A stretch of DNA of 64,000 nt from Isoetes taiwanensis (Eukaryota > Streptophyta > Lycopodiopsida > Isoetales > Isoetaceae): positions 20,134,089 to 20,198,088 of the forward strand of contig JAJEKV010000005.1 of the NCBI GenBank assembly GCA_021234155.1. Reading direction: 5' to 3'. The notes beneath the pieces were generated by a model, which had not been told where the DNA came from, did no database searches, and saw only the letters and a list, made by a program, of their open reading frames with translations. Position 1 is the stretch's first letter. Each line of letters begins with the position of its first letter. Position numbers and translations under genes: made by a program. Positions 11,115 through 21,017 of this stretch are shown here, piece after piece.

Positions 11115-12981
11115 TCATATTAGGCTTCTAAACGATGAAAAGTAGTTGTTTGTAGAGGTTATACTCTTGGTAAGGGTCGTAGGAAGGGAAGGCAAAGTGT
11201 AACGAAAACTACAAGACAATTCAGGAGCTTTGTAATCCTGCAAAGTATCAAGAACATCTGCCACATGCCTCATGCTTGGCCTCATTGAGCTTTGTCTATG
11301 CAAGCATTCCACAATAAGATTTGCGACCGTCTTCAACCCTTTTTCTGGACATTCATCCCTCAATTCCATGTCCAACATGCCAAACACCACCTTCGTGTCT
11401 GTAATCAAGGATCTGACCAAATCTTCTTCATCCCAGCTGCAGCTAGCGCCTCCGCTGATCAATTCCAGTAAAACTAACCCAAATCTTCTCACATTATCCC
11501 TAGCATAAGTGTCTTCAGTGCACATCACATCTCTCAAAAAATGTCTACTCTGCATGAATCAAATTTCCATACATTAGTTTCCTTCGTTCTTTTCATGTTC
11601 ATGTTCATGTTCATGCTCATGCTCATGCTCATGCTCATGCTCATGCTCATGCTCATGCTCATGCTCATGCTCATGCTCATGCTCATGCTCATAACCTTTA
11701 TGCAACTTACCAAACTCTTGCTATCTGCCTGGAAGCAATACTCAGTAAGCTTAGCATTCAGATCCTTGTCAATCAGTATGTTGGATGATCTGAAGTCTGT
11801 GTATGGAACCTGATCAAAGTTACGGTCTACAGATTAAAATATGATATGGAGGAAATTGAGGATGAAAAGTTTGATGTACGTACCAAAAATGGAGCCCTAT
11901 CATGAAGATAGGCCAGGCCTTTTGCAGCACCAAGTGCAATGTTCATTCTTGTGGACCAGCTTAATGGAGGGGCATATTGCCTTTTAGACAAAACCCTGCT
12001 CAGAGTACCATATTCACAGTGCTCATACACCAAGATCTTCCTGTTCTCATCAAGCCTTGACTGATCCCATGAAAACCCTACCAGCTTGCAAAGGTTTGGA
12101 TGAGAAAGTAATGCCACTGACCTAACTTTAGCAATCCAATCTGCAAAGTCCTGTTAAACCAGATTATCAATCAGGGTTGAACCTTAACCTTCATGTGCCT
12201 ATTCATTTTTTTTTTTTCAAATTAGAATAACTACCTGATGTGAATTCTCACTCAAACATAAAATGTTGGCTTCAATCCTACTTTCTGATGGATCATCATC
12301 AACATCCAGCCAGCATCTGTACACCTCTCCTATGCTTACTTCTCTGATGCAATATTCTGAAGAAAAATAATTACACGAGGATGCTAGATCTTGAAATGGG
12401 AATGTTTTGAGTCTTAACCATGATTCTTCAGCTGGGAATGGGGGATGTTTAGGAACTTCCTGTTTGGCATTGACAGAGAAAGATCTAAGAACTTTCGCCA
12501 GGGCTCCAAGGATCTTAACTTTAATATGTTTTTCAGTACTTTTAAGAAGGGATAAACCCTGAGGTTGGGATTTGGGAGGAAGGATGGGATCATGCTTGGC
12601 AAGAAAATGAGGCTGTGCATCAAAAAACTCTTCTTCAGGAGGAGGAGGCAGAGGAAGGGGCAAGGGGGTGCCTTCCCATTCTTGAGCATCAGAAAGCAGG
12701 GGCTCATAATCTGCAGAGGGAGTATAAAAACAGGGGCTGCTGCATGGCCATATTTTTTTGGGCACTGCATTGCCAAATCTGTTCTTAAATGCTGCAACAG
12801 GCTTGATCTTATTGCCCTGTGGCTTGACAAACTGGAAGGGATTTTTTTTGGCAAACTGGAAGGGATTTTTTTTGGCAAAAGCACGGAGGTCTGAAAAAGA
12901 ACTCAAACTCTGGGAATTATAACTAGGAACAGACTCCTTTTGAGCCTGTCCCTTCCTTCGCTGTATCGAAAACCAGCTCAT
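11115..12981 (-). CDS. Receptor-like cytoplasmic kinase, probable pseudokinase (4 exons)
   Basis: Exons on the minus strand are 12,981-12,235, 12,150-11,884, 11,809-11,711 and 11,549-11,115. All introns are GT-AG and phase 0, giving 515 residues with no stop. Residues 1-190 are Pro/Ser-rich and include a duplicated AKKNPFQF. The kinase-like domain follows, with HPNLCKLVGF, ILVYEHCEYGTLSRVL, LSWSTRMNIALGAAKGLAYLHD, SSNILID, and C-terminally FGLVLLELISGG and MRPSMRHVADVL. This matches plant RLCK (PBS1-like) kinases of receptor signalling. Key residues are missing: the Gly-loop is degraded (SIGEVYRCW), the VAIK Lys is absent, HRD reads YTDF, and DFG is replaced by LTEYCF. It should bind ATP poorly or not at all and may act as a scaffold. 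The intact frame and introns argue against a dead copy. The start is the first ATG of the long exon. Confidence 0.82.
11592..11692. repeat. (CTCATG)n microsatellite in kinase intron 3
   Basis: About 17 hexanucleotide units (TTCATG, then CTCATG) lie wholly within the intron between exons at 11,711 and 11,549. The long Met-Leu open frame across it is an artefact of the hexamer. Confidence 0.95.
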
Positions 12982-12999
12982 TCCAAGTCACTTGTGAGA

Positions 13000-15900
13000 A
13001 AAAAAATGCTGGCCTTGACGAGAAATAATATGGGCAAGTGGGTGATGTGCGCCTCGATCGATCCTGCAGCCCCTTACAGAAAAAATTACTCCGAAAACAT
13101 GCATGTTTTAATAGAGCGCTAATCGGGGACCTAATAAACATAAGGACCCATTTAATTTCTAGATTTTTGATTTTTTAAAACAAGACGTGCCACTGCCATA
13201 GTCAACACTCCCAAGTCCCACACAATCTGTTGTTCGATGATTAACCATCTCTACGTTTCCACGTCTAGTTCATTGTCGGTGCACTCACTAACCTTGAAAC
13301 TTTTGTAGACGTATTTTTTTTTATATAGTAGTTCTAAAATAAATACGTCTCCGAGTTGGAGGCCATGTTACAATGTTAGTGTAGTGCGGTGTTATTCTAT
13401 GCAATGTTGGTGTAGTGTTCGCGTCATATGTCCTACCCAATGCTGCATATATGGGATAATGTAAAAATTGCTTCTTCTTGTTCTTATATGTCGCTCCTCG
13501 TATAAATATGCATCCAAACAAAAAGGGATTTTAAGGGGAATTTACTCAAAGACATAAGATATAATGGTTGAAGTTCAGGGCCTTAGAAAAAGGGAACAGA
13601 AAAATCTAAAAACACAACCACGATGATGCGTGTCACAAAAAAATCAAGTAAAACCATATATATTTTATTTATACAAGAAATTTATCGCGCCGCGAACATT
13701 TCTCTAGTTCCAAACATGTGAGGTTGGACCAATTTTAATGTCCAACTTGTTAAGGCAATGCCTGCCTAGTAATAGATCTTGTTTATTCGCAATGATGCAA
13801 AACACACTTGGTGTTCAAGATTCCTTCATTTCTCTTAAAAGTGGATTATAAATGTTTAAGGCATGACAAAGATTCCTTCATCTCTCCAAAAAATGGACTA
13901 TATCATGAATATTTCTCTACAATTGTTCATATTTCACGTTGATTTTGTAAATGTAACATTATTGTCATGACAGGCCAAAAAAGAAAAGAAAAGAAAAAAT
14001 AAAGCCAAGCCCCTAATAAACATGTGCTTGGTGATATGTGGAAGTACCATATTTAGAGCCGTGACATGTAGAGGTTTGATCTTATATGTCACATAAAATG
14101 TCATAACAAAAGTGAGATTGTGTGCAATGAATAGGGCTTGATCTATAAAAGCTCATATGGGTAAGATCTAAAGCATCTGCTTTGAGATCAAGTCCAAGCT
14201 GACATTTGGGGAATGAGCACCCTTGCCTATGTTATGTTGCTCATAGAATCTTTATGCAAAGTATTAAACATTGGTTTGCGATTGTAACATGGATATGGAC
14301 TTCACTATTAATTCAGTCTACATTGCTCCTAGCATGATTTATGGACTCTTATGCTCGTATGATATCAAACCCATTGGTATTTGCAATTCCTTATCCAAAT
14401 TGGACTCCCATGATGCTCGTATGATCTCAAACCCATTGGTTTGGTTTGGTCACGTATATGTTAGATTTTAATCAGTGGCAAACTGAAGAGCAGATTTTTC
14501 GGTGACTGCATAACAAATCCTGCTCGTAGTTGGCAGTTTGGCTGGATCCGCACGCGGCAGTTGCCAGTAAGAATAAATTGTTTTCATGACATCCTTTATT
14601 TTCCAAAAGTGCCGGACCCTAATGGCTTTAACTTCAGACTATGAGCTTGAAATTCTCAAATTACATTTGCATTTGTCCCTGTCTGTGCTAATACATGATG
14701 CATGATCAACCATGTTCGTGGTTGGTTATGGATCAAATTAGGCATAATAGTAGTCCCGTCATAAGAAAAGAACAGGTGAATGCCTCACATAAGAGCCTGA
14801 AGGAAAACATTGTCAGCAAATCTACGTGGGCATTGATCATCTACTGAATACTACGGATAAAATTGCCAATGTCATAAGAGCAACTAGTTCTCAAGGTCCG
14901 CAAGGGGCAATTGGTTTTGCTAGGCACACAGGTGCTGAGACAGTTCGGTGGTCTAATTGAAGAAAAAACCTGTCTGTCTGTAAGGCCATATCTGATAAAT
15001 CCAAAAAAGAAAAGAAAGGAGAAAACCGGAAACTTCTTGCTGCCATAGCTGTAGCTAGAAAACAGAGCATCCATATAGCCACAATTCGCAAGCCTAAAAA
15101 AATAAAAAGAAACCTAAAGTTCAAAGCATGAAACATGAATCGATTTTGAGGCACCCATCACGACAATGATGGCAGCATAAAGGTATTCGATCCAATTTTT
15201 GAGGGCCAGACATAGCTGGAACTGAATCCAACATGGGTGATTTGGCCCGAACAAGGACTTACAGGGCCCAACTGCTCGAAAAAGGAGGTTCTTGGCATCG
15301 GGCCAGTGCTGTTTGATAACTTTCTTGCTGGATCGGAAATGATCACAGGATTTTTAGGCTATATAGGGGATTTTGCTGGGAAAAAATCAAAGCATTTTGA
15401 AGGCTGAAAATGGGGTTAGAGGAAAGAAATATATACCACCATGTCTTCAGGGTATCCACCAGCTCTAGCAGAGAATGACGTCTTCTTGTTGCCATAGCCA
15501 CAGTCGAAAGTAGAAAGGGAAAGCCACTTGCCTTCTGTAAGCTCCTCGCTGTGCCGTTTTGGTATGGGCAGGGCAATACATGACAAATAATAGTGAGTTC
15601 CATTTAAGGATCTTAGATGCTCATGGCCATGGCCCTCCTGGCTGTAGCTTCTACCGACTCCAGTTGCTCTACGAGCATTAGAAGAAATCGCCATCACCGG
15701 AGCACAGTATAGCTCGTTGCCAGGCGTCAAGCAAGATATTATTTCGAAACAATACGTGGCAGCTAAACATTAAAATAGATTGTGGTGTAGAAATATTATC
15801 AAGGGACAAAAAAGGAAAATTACAAACTCAATTATATATGTTGTGAAAAACTTAAACAATGCAAATAGATAGATAATAGTTAGATAGACAGGATTTTTAA

Positions 15901-16039
15901 TGTCCACGGAGACCAAATTGGCTATGGGACCCAAGCAATAAAAGGGGCATGAAGCCCAAAAGTACAAAAAAAGATAATGCTAATGCTAATGGTGACATAA
16001 ACAATACAAGGATTGGAAAGCCATTGATCTAAATGATTG
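13000..16039. other. Intergenic stretch, one possible orphan exon
   Basis: This is AT-rich and mostly featureless. On the minus strand, 15,730-15,420 holds a frame of about 100 residues ending in FSARAGGYPEDMV. A GT follows in a possible donor context (GTATATATTTC), so it could be an exon, but I recognise no family and cannot find convincing partner exons. The other open frames are short and lack motifs. Confidence 0.35.
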
Positions 16040-16044
16040 CCACG
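16040..16044. repeat. 5' target-site duplication CCACG
   Basis: These five bases directly before the 5' LTR are identical to 35,515-35,519 directly after the 3' LTR. Five bp is the usual length for Ty3/gypsy integrases. Confidence 0.9.
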
Positions 16045-17524
16045 TTTGACGTTCCAGCACAATATACGGTCCCAGGATGTATACTGTACTGCATCGTCAT
16101 GCATACACGCCATCCTGATTGACGTGTATGCCGACGTGTAGCTAAGCAAGTAGCGCCCTAGGGGGCAACTTGCAAGTGTGTGTACAATTATCCATGTGTG
16201 CACTTTAGGCCACTTAAATAATAAGTTGGCATCTCAAGGGTTGATGGAAACCCTAGCCCTAACTTATAGCCTATATAAGGTATCCAAACTCTAACATTCC
16301 ATTTCCGTCCACAGGCTTCTAGAGCTCCGTTTCGCTTGCTCCAAGAGCCAATCTCGACTCCCGAAGTCTGTTTGAGCAGCCTAGCTCATCAGCTTTCCTT
16401 TCGGGTTTCGTCTTCAAGCAGTTCTGCAGCATGGACGCGTTCAGAGGAGGAGGAGCAAGCCAGGAATCAGGTATTTTGCCAATTCAATAGTCTAATCCAC
16501 CTCCCAAGCATAGAGTAAGTAGGTTTAGCCTATTGAAATGCCCATAGCAGCCAGCTAGACCTCTAGATATCAAGCCATAACTAAAGAACTTAACTTCTGT
16601 GATTTAGATTAAATCTTATTCTTTAGTTCTTCTATGATATGTATTTGATGATGATCTTTGTGGAATCATTGTATTGGGAAGGGGGGTAGAGGCCCTAAAA
16701 GCCTAGTAGTTGATGCTCCTAGCTAGTCCTCTTTAATGCACTATTAAATTCGGCCTGTGTACAAGAGCCACACCTGGTTGTGGGTAGAGGGGCCAGACTG
16801 GCTTACAAGGAGGTTCATGTCCGGGCTCATGATCACGTCCCTCTGGTAGTAAAGCCTATCGGGGACTACAGTGCGGGCTTTGCATGGGTTCGACACTCTT
16901 GGGGTGGTGTACACCTTCCATGGAGTTCAGTCGAGTACGGGTAGTGGCCCTCTAGGCACCTTGAGTCCGCATGCCAGCCTCTGGTGGGAGAAATCCCTAC
17001 CTGCCCCATTGAAACTGGGGAGATGCAACCCAGGAGTAGCCCCTTTGGCTATGCATCCGGCGGGCTACAGTCAGGTTCCAAGACTTTTCAACCTACTCTG
17101 CAAAGTGTGCAATGTGGAGGGCGGATGGAGTGGACTACCCTAAGCCATGTTCTTATGCCACCAAATCCAATTGCCATGAATTGCATGCGCAATGACTTCG
17201 AGGCCCAAGCCGTCGGGTCATCCCCTTGAGTCCGAGCCTTGGGTAGGATCTCCATATGTGATGTACTGATCTCTGTTTATGCAGATATGTGGTGAGCCAT
17301 CCTTCGTGATGGTCATGTGATGTTGATGTATGTATACTTATATGTATGTTACGCTTCCGCAGCTAGGTAGGCCCTGAGGGAGACAGGGTAAAATGACCCC
17401 TTCATTCTTCCCACCGAACTTCGTCAAGGTTGCGCGATACGCGGGAGGGCCTTGTATCAAAGACGCATAGGGGATGAACTCCTTTTGTATACGGTCGGCA
17501 CCGATATGAGTAGGGGACGTCACA
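16045..17524 (+). repeat. 5' LTR
   Basis: It aligns along its whole length with 34,049-35,514. The 3' copy starts TGTGACGT and ends ACGTCACA, an 8-bp terminal inverted repeat. The 5' copy starts TTTGACGT, one change from that. A CTATATAAGG TATA-like box lies at 16,271-16,280, about 30 bp upstream of sequence that probably includes the transcription start. Short open frames inside it are not genes. Confidence 0.93.
16271..16280 (+). promoter_or_regulatory. LTR TATA box
   Basis: CTATATAAGG is conserved at the same place in the 3' LTR (near 34,274-34,283). It is the only TATA-like box in the LTR in a position to start a full-length transcript. Confidence 0.6.
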
Positions 17525-17525
17525 G

Positions 17526-17537
17526 TGGTATCAGAGC
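17526..17537 (+). other. Primer binding site, tRNA-iMet type
   Basis: TGGTATCAGAGC lies one base after the 5' LTR. It is the standard complement of the 3' end of plant initiator-Met tRNA used by many gypsy and copia elements. Confidence 0.93.
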
Positions 17538-17728
17538 GATGTTCTTGGAGACCAACAAAGCACTGGCCATGCTCCCAGTAGTACTAACTTAGTAGGATTC
17601 TCAAACCTCGAAAAAGTGGGAAAATTTTTTTTCTCATTTTTTTTTGTAGTATATGCTAAGCTAGTAACAGTTAGAAGAATTGAAAACCAAACTAAAAAGT
17701 TGAGCTAAATTTTGACCAAGTGAGGAAA

Positions 17729-17797
17729 TTACTCATGGTATGCGCCAGAGCATCGACCTACATTTTAGGTCAGGCCCCAGGCGCACACCATGAGTAA
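17729..17797. repeat. Hairpin 1 of pair A
   Basis: TTACTCATGGTATGCGCC pairs with GGCGCACACCATGAGTAA, with one mismatch. An inner GACCTA/TAGGTC stem lies around a short AT loop. It is one of four related hairpins in this element. Confidence 0.85.
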
Positions 17798-17942
17798 CTT
17801 CGCCATAATCACCTTGAAACTTGATGAATTTGAACAAGATAATATGCTAGATCAAATTTTAAGGTAAGGTTTAGCTAGAATTGTATATGATACCCCTAGG
17901 AATATGTCTAGAAATTATATATTTTTAGTCAAAATGCAAAAA

Positions 17943-18009
17943 TACTCAGGGTATGCACTAGAGCCTCGACCTAAATTTTAGATCAGGCCTCTAGCGCATA
18001 CCATGAGTA
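17943..18009. repeat. Hairpin 2 of pair A
   Basis: Same architecture as hairpin 1, starting 214 bp downstream: TACTCAGGGTATGC on the left, GCATACCATGAGTA on the right, and GACCTA near the loop. It lies about 210 bp before the ORF1 start. Confidence 0.85.
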
Positions 18010-18112
18010 ATTTTACTTAGAAAACTCTAAAGTAAGTACATGTTTTAAGTTAATATGTGACTTGACTCATAAAAATGAGCAACTTAGAATTTGACCTAAA
18101 ATTTGCCCAAAC

Positions 18113-18120
18113 TATAAATA
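18113..18120 (+). promoter_or_regulatory. TATA box of ORF1 module
   Basis: TATAAATA, 110 bp before the ORF1 ATG, is followed by GACCC and later a GGCGATTTTTAGGCG stretch. ORF2 has the same box and a similar leader at a similar distance (20,088). That points to internal promoters separate from the LTR. Confidence 0.55.
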
Positions 18121-18222
18121 GACCCAAACCCTTCTCATTTGTAGACTTTCTGCTTAGAAGTTAGCTCCGGCACTTTGAGGCGATTTTTAGGCGCAAGAGC
18201 TCCGATTGACTTGAAGTAAAGC

Positions 18223-19480
18223 ATGGCGCACACCAAACAGACTGCACGAAAGTATCGACCAGGCGAAAGAGCCAGCGCCCAAGACAGGAGGAGGATTCAG
18301 CAGCTACTTCGAGAGCAGCTTCTCGCAGAAGGACACCAACTTTCGTCAGCGGAGGAGATCACTTCCGACGAGTCCAAGGAAGAGGAGTCCAGGCAGGAAT
18401 CATTGGACGAGCTAGCCGACTTCATCAACCAGCGGTTAGACGATAGACCAGAGTCGGAGGGATCAATGGACGAAGAAACCCGCAGAGTGTACGAGGAAAT
18501 TGAGGAGGAAATACAAGAATAGGAGAGGGCAGACCGGGAGCAGGCTGCCAACGAACACTAAGAACAGAAGGAGCCCTCCCCCGAACCAACCCTGGAAGAA
18601 GAAATAGAGGCCTGGATCCAAATGCATAAGGCGAAGTCACAATGCCACAAGAAGAAAAAGACCGAGAAGAAAAGGAAGCTAGAAGAACAGGAGGCAGAAG
18701 CAAAAAAGAAGCTCAAAGGGAAGGGCAAGGAGGAGCCCAAAAGAAAACTGAAGAAGACACCCATGGTAAAAATCGTCATCAAGGAACGACAGCCCGACCA
18801 GCCAGCCCGACCAGCCACCATCTACTGACGACTCTGATGACGAGGATTACCAGCCCTTCCCCAGCGGAGACCAAGAAGTAGGGAGCTCCTCAAAACCAGT
18901 GGCCAAGGATCAGCAAATACAAGCACCCCAACCCTACCCCACGTGGGAGAAGGAGAAAGATCCGAAGAAGCCAACCCGACCTGCCCGGGAGTCGTATATG
19001 GTAGACCATCTCAGGGTCTACCAGAAGAAATTAAAAGCCTACAAGGAATACATGAAGAAGTGGGAGGCCTACAACTCCTACTATTAGGAAAACAAGGTCA
19101 CTTACATCGAGGGAGGACGGCCATCGAAGAAAAAGACTCTCAAGCCGCCTCTAGAGAAGCCAGTACCCCCCAAGAAGCCAGTAGCAAGGAAGCCTGGATC
19201 GAGACTGTCGCAAGCAGTCCAAGAGATCCGGCATTTTCAGAGAAGTTACGGCCTTCTCATCCCCCGAGCACCATTCGCCAGACTCGTCAAGGAGGTCGTA
19301 CAAGAGTTCGACACGAGCATGAGAGTCACAGGCGAAATGCTGCTAGCCTTACAGGCAACAGCAGAGCAGCAGTTGGTGCAGCATTTTGAGGACTCGAGGG
19401 CGTGCACTTTGCACGCCAAGAGAGTAACATTGATGACCAAGGACATGCACTTGGCAAGTTCTATTAAAGGAGAACGCTAA
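18223..19480 (+). pseudogene. ORF1: histone H3-like protein (H3 tail, long linker, H3 fold)
   Basis: The ATG at 18,223 starts M-AHTKQTARK, which is the H3 tail residues 1-9 with only R2 changed to H; K4 and K9 are kept and S10 is Y. A linker of about 300 residues follows: acidic, then Lys-rich, then DDSDDEDY. At 19,223-19,477 a complete H3 fold runs from EIRHFQRS through [11 protein letters not shown] to IKGER, then TAA. Aligned by eye to canonical plant H3 from memory, 85 residues match without gaps and about half are identical. Loop 1 has canonical length, unlike CENH3. Lesions are TAG 18,520, TAA 18,559, TAG 19,085 and a 13-bp tandem duplication (18,791-18,816) that shifts the frame. Without that duplication the length fits 415 codons. 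It sits between the 5' LTR and gag and has its own TATA box. I infer a nucleosome-like or chromatin-targeting role. Confidence 0.85.
18791..18816 (+). repeat. 13-bp tandem duplication causing a frameshift in ORF1
   Basis: AGCCCGACCAGCC occurs twice in a row. The upstream frame ends 12 bases later in TGA, while the other frame continues into STDDSDDEDY and on to the histone fold. A 13-bp gain shifts the frame by one. Confidence 0.8.
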
Positions 19481-19623
19481 ATCTTGTAAATAATAAATTT
19501 TGTAAATAAAAAGTTTTGTAGAACAAGTTCTAAGTTCATAAATGTTGTTAATGAGGTTGAATTAGCAGTAATTGCTTTTTGTTTTAGTTAAAATGGACTT
19601 CATATGGTCAAGGAGTGAGAATT

Positions 19624-19690
19624 TACTCACGGTATACGCCAGAGCATCGACCTAAATTTTTGGTCAGGCCCGAGGCGCACACCGTGAGTA
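19624..19690. repeat. Hairpin 1 of pair B
   Basis: TACTCACGGTATACGCC and GGCGCACACCGTGAGTA form the stem, with GACCTAAATTTTTGGTC at the tip. It is related to pair A. It lies about 140 bp after the ORF1 stop. Confidence 0.85.
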
Positions 19691-19826
19691 TTTTGCATCA
19701 AAAAGGGTCCTAACCATCTCCAAACTGGTCAAGTAAGGAGTCAATCTTGTATATCTCGGTGAGACCATCAAGTTTTGACCCTTAGTTCATCCTGTTTAGA
19801 TACGTTTTGACCAAGTAGGGCCAAAT

Positions 19827-19893
19827 TACTCACGGTATGCGCCAGGACCTCGGCCTAAATTTTAGGTCAGCCTTCTAGCGCACACCGTGAGTA
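19827..19893. repeat. Hairpin 2 of pair B
   Basis: TACTCACGGTATGCGCC and GCGCACACCGTGAGTA form the stem, with GGCCTAAATTTTAGGTC at the tip. It starts 203 bp after the previous hairpin, close to the 214-bp spacing of pair A. Confidence 0.85.
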
Positions 19894-20087
19894 TTTTCAG
19901 CATTATCTCTTTCATGCTACCTCCAGTTGACCTCAAAATTGTTGCAATAGGTTCATTAGGTAGTCTTATTCATGCTCAGACCCTCAAATTAGTCTTCAAA
20001 TCCTCATTTTGACCTCAAAATAGGTGAGATTTGCCAAACCCAAAATTTTTTCAAGTTTTTCAAAAATTAGGGTTTTTCCCTTTTTCC

Positions 20088-20095
20088 TATAAATA
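20088..20095 (+). promoter_or_regulatory. TATA box of ORF2 module
   Basis: TATAAATA lies 122 bp before the ORF2 ATG at 20,210 and is followed by GGCCC. The leader has TTTTAGGCGATTTT and TTAGGCGCTTCAAGAGC, echoing the ORF1 leader, so the two modules look like ancient duplicates. Confidence 0.55.
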
Positions 20096-20796
20096 GGCCC
20101 CCCCATATCTCAGTTAGCATCTTACAGGTTTGCTCCCAGCTTTTAGGCGATTTTCCAAACCCCTTAGGCGCTTCAAGAGCTGTTTGCTAGTCTCATTCAG
20201 TCGAGATCAATGGCAACTACAGATTTCAGGCGCTGGTACAGCGCCAGTGCTCATGTGGCTGAGGCTGATATCAATGCCATTTTTGCAGTTTTCCAGAAGG
20301 AGATAGACATCCAAGCCATCTTGCAGACAACCCCATCCTATATGGAAGTCATGACTGAGTTCCAAGCTAAGGTAGGATCCTCCTTAGTACAACTTCCCCT
20401 TTGTACAGGATATTTTGTTTCTAAGCAATCCCTCCAAGCAGCCTTGGGTGATGTCCCGAACATTGCCAAGTACCTGAACAACAAGGTTGCTAGATTGCCA
20501 GATTACATGGTCATGACAGTTAATAGGGCGAAATATTTCTCCTATACTGCTGCCATAGCCATCTTCCTCTCTCACCGTGCCCAAAACTCAATCGGGGAAA
20601 CATCTATCCCGGCCATGGATGTAGACCCCTTAGCCTCTTCAGCAGAAGGTCAGCTCCTCTTGCAATATCAAGTGGAGCAAGGAGGAAGAGCCGAAGACGA
20701 AGAGCTCAATTCAGACGATGAAGACTACGTCGAGTTCAACCCCGACCAAGAGCAGCAACAAGCAGAGCAGGAGATACAGTCTTTTGACCAGGACCT

Positions 20797-20824
20797 GGGT
20801 GTAAATTCTATATTGGTGATCAAA
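20797..20824 (+). repeat. Left terminal inverted repeat
   Basis: GGGTGTAAATTCTATA is followed by TTGGTGATCAAAAA. It pairs with the reverse complement of 27,755-27,782, with three mismatches among the first 28 positions by eye. Confidence 0.85.
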
Positions 20825-20901
20825 AAAACGCGACAGCACCCAGCACCTAAAGCACTTGGATCCCGTCAGCCTTGTGTCACGCAATTAATGCTGGCAGTTC
20901 C

Positions 20902-21009
20902 CGCGCCATAACCGTACGCCATAGCCATAAGCCATAGCTTCTAGTCGAACTTTCTCGCGCCATAGCCATAGCTTTTAGTCTGGGAATTTCTCGCGCCATA
21001 GCCATACCG
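20902..21009 (+). repeat. Subterminal GCCATAGCCATA repeats
   Basis: Several GCCATAGCCATA and CGCGCCATAGCCATA units, alternating with TTCTAGTC or TTTTAGTC, lie just inside the left end. Subterminal repeats of this sort often bind transposases; that role is inference. Confidence 0.7.
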
Positions 21010-21017
21010 AAAGCCAA

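Noticed and set aside
11541-11813. 90-residue Met-Leu-rich ORF
   Set aside because: It is the translation of the (CTCATG)n repeat in a kinase intron.
16871-17229. Short ORFs in the LTR, present in both copies
   Set aside because: They lie in the LTR, differ in frame and length between the two copies, and have no motif.
18223-18522. Ordinary host histone H3 gene
   Set aside because: The H3 fold is about 1 kb away from the tail, behind a long linker, and the whole lies between LTR and gag of an element with target-site duplications. A normal H3 is 136 residues with no linker.
19223-19477. Centromeric histone CENH3
   Set aside because: Loop 1 has canonical H3 length with no extra residues, and the tail is a copy of the canonical H3 tail, which CENH3 lacks.
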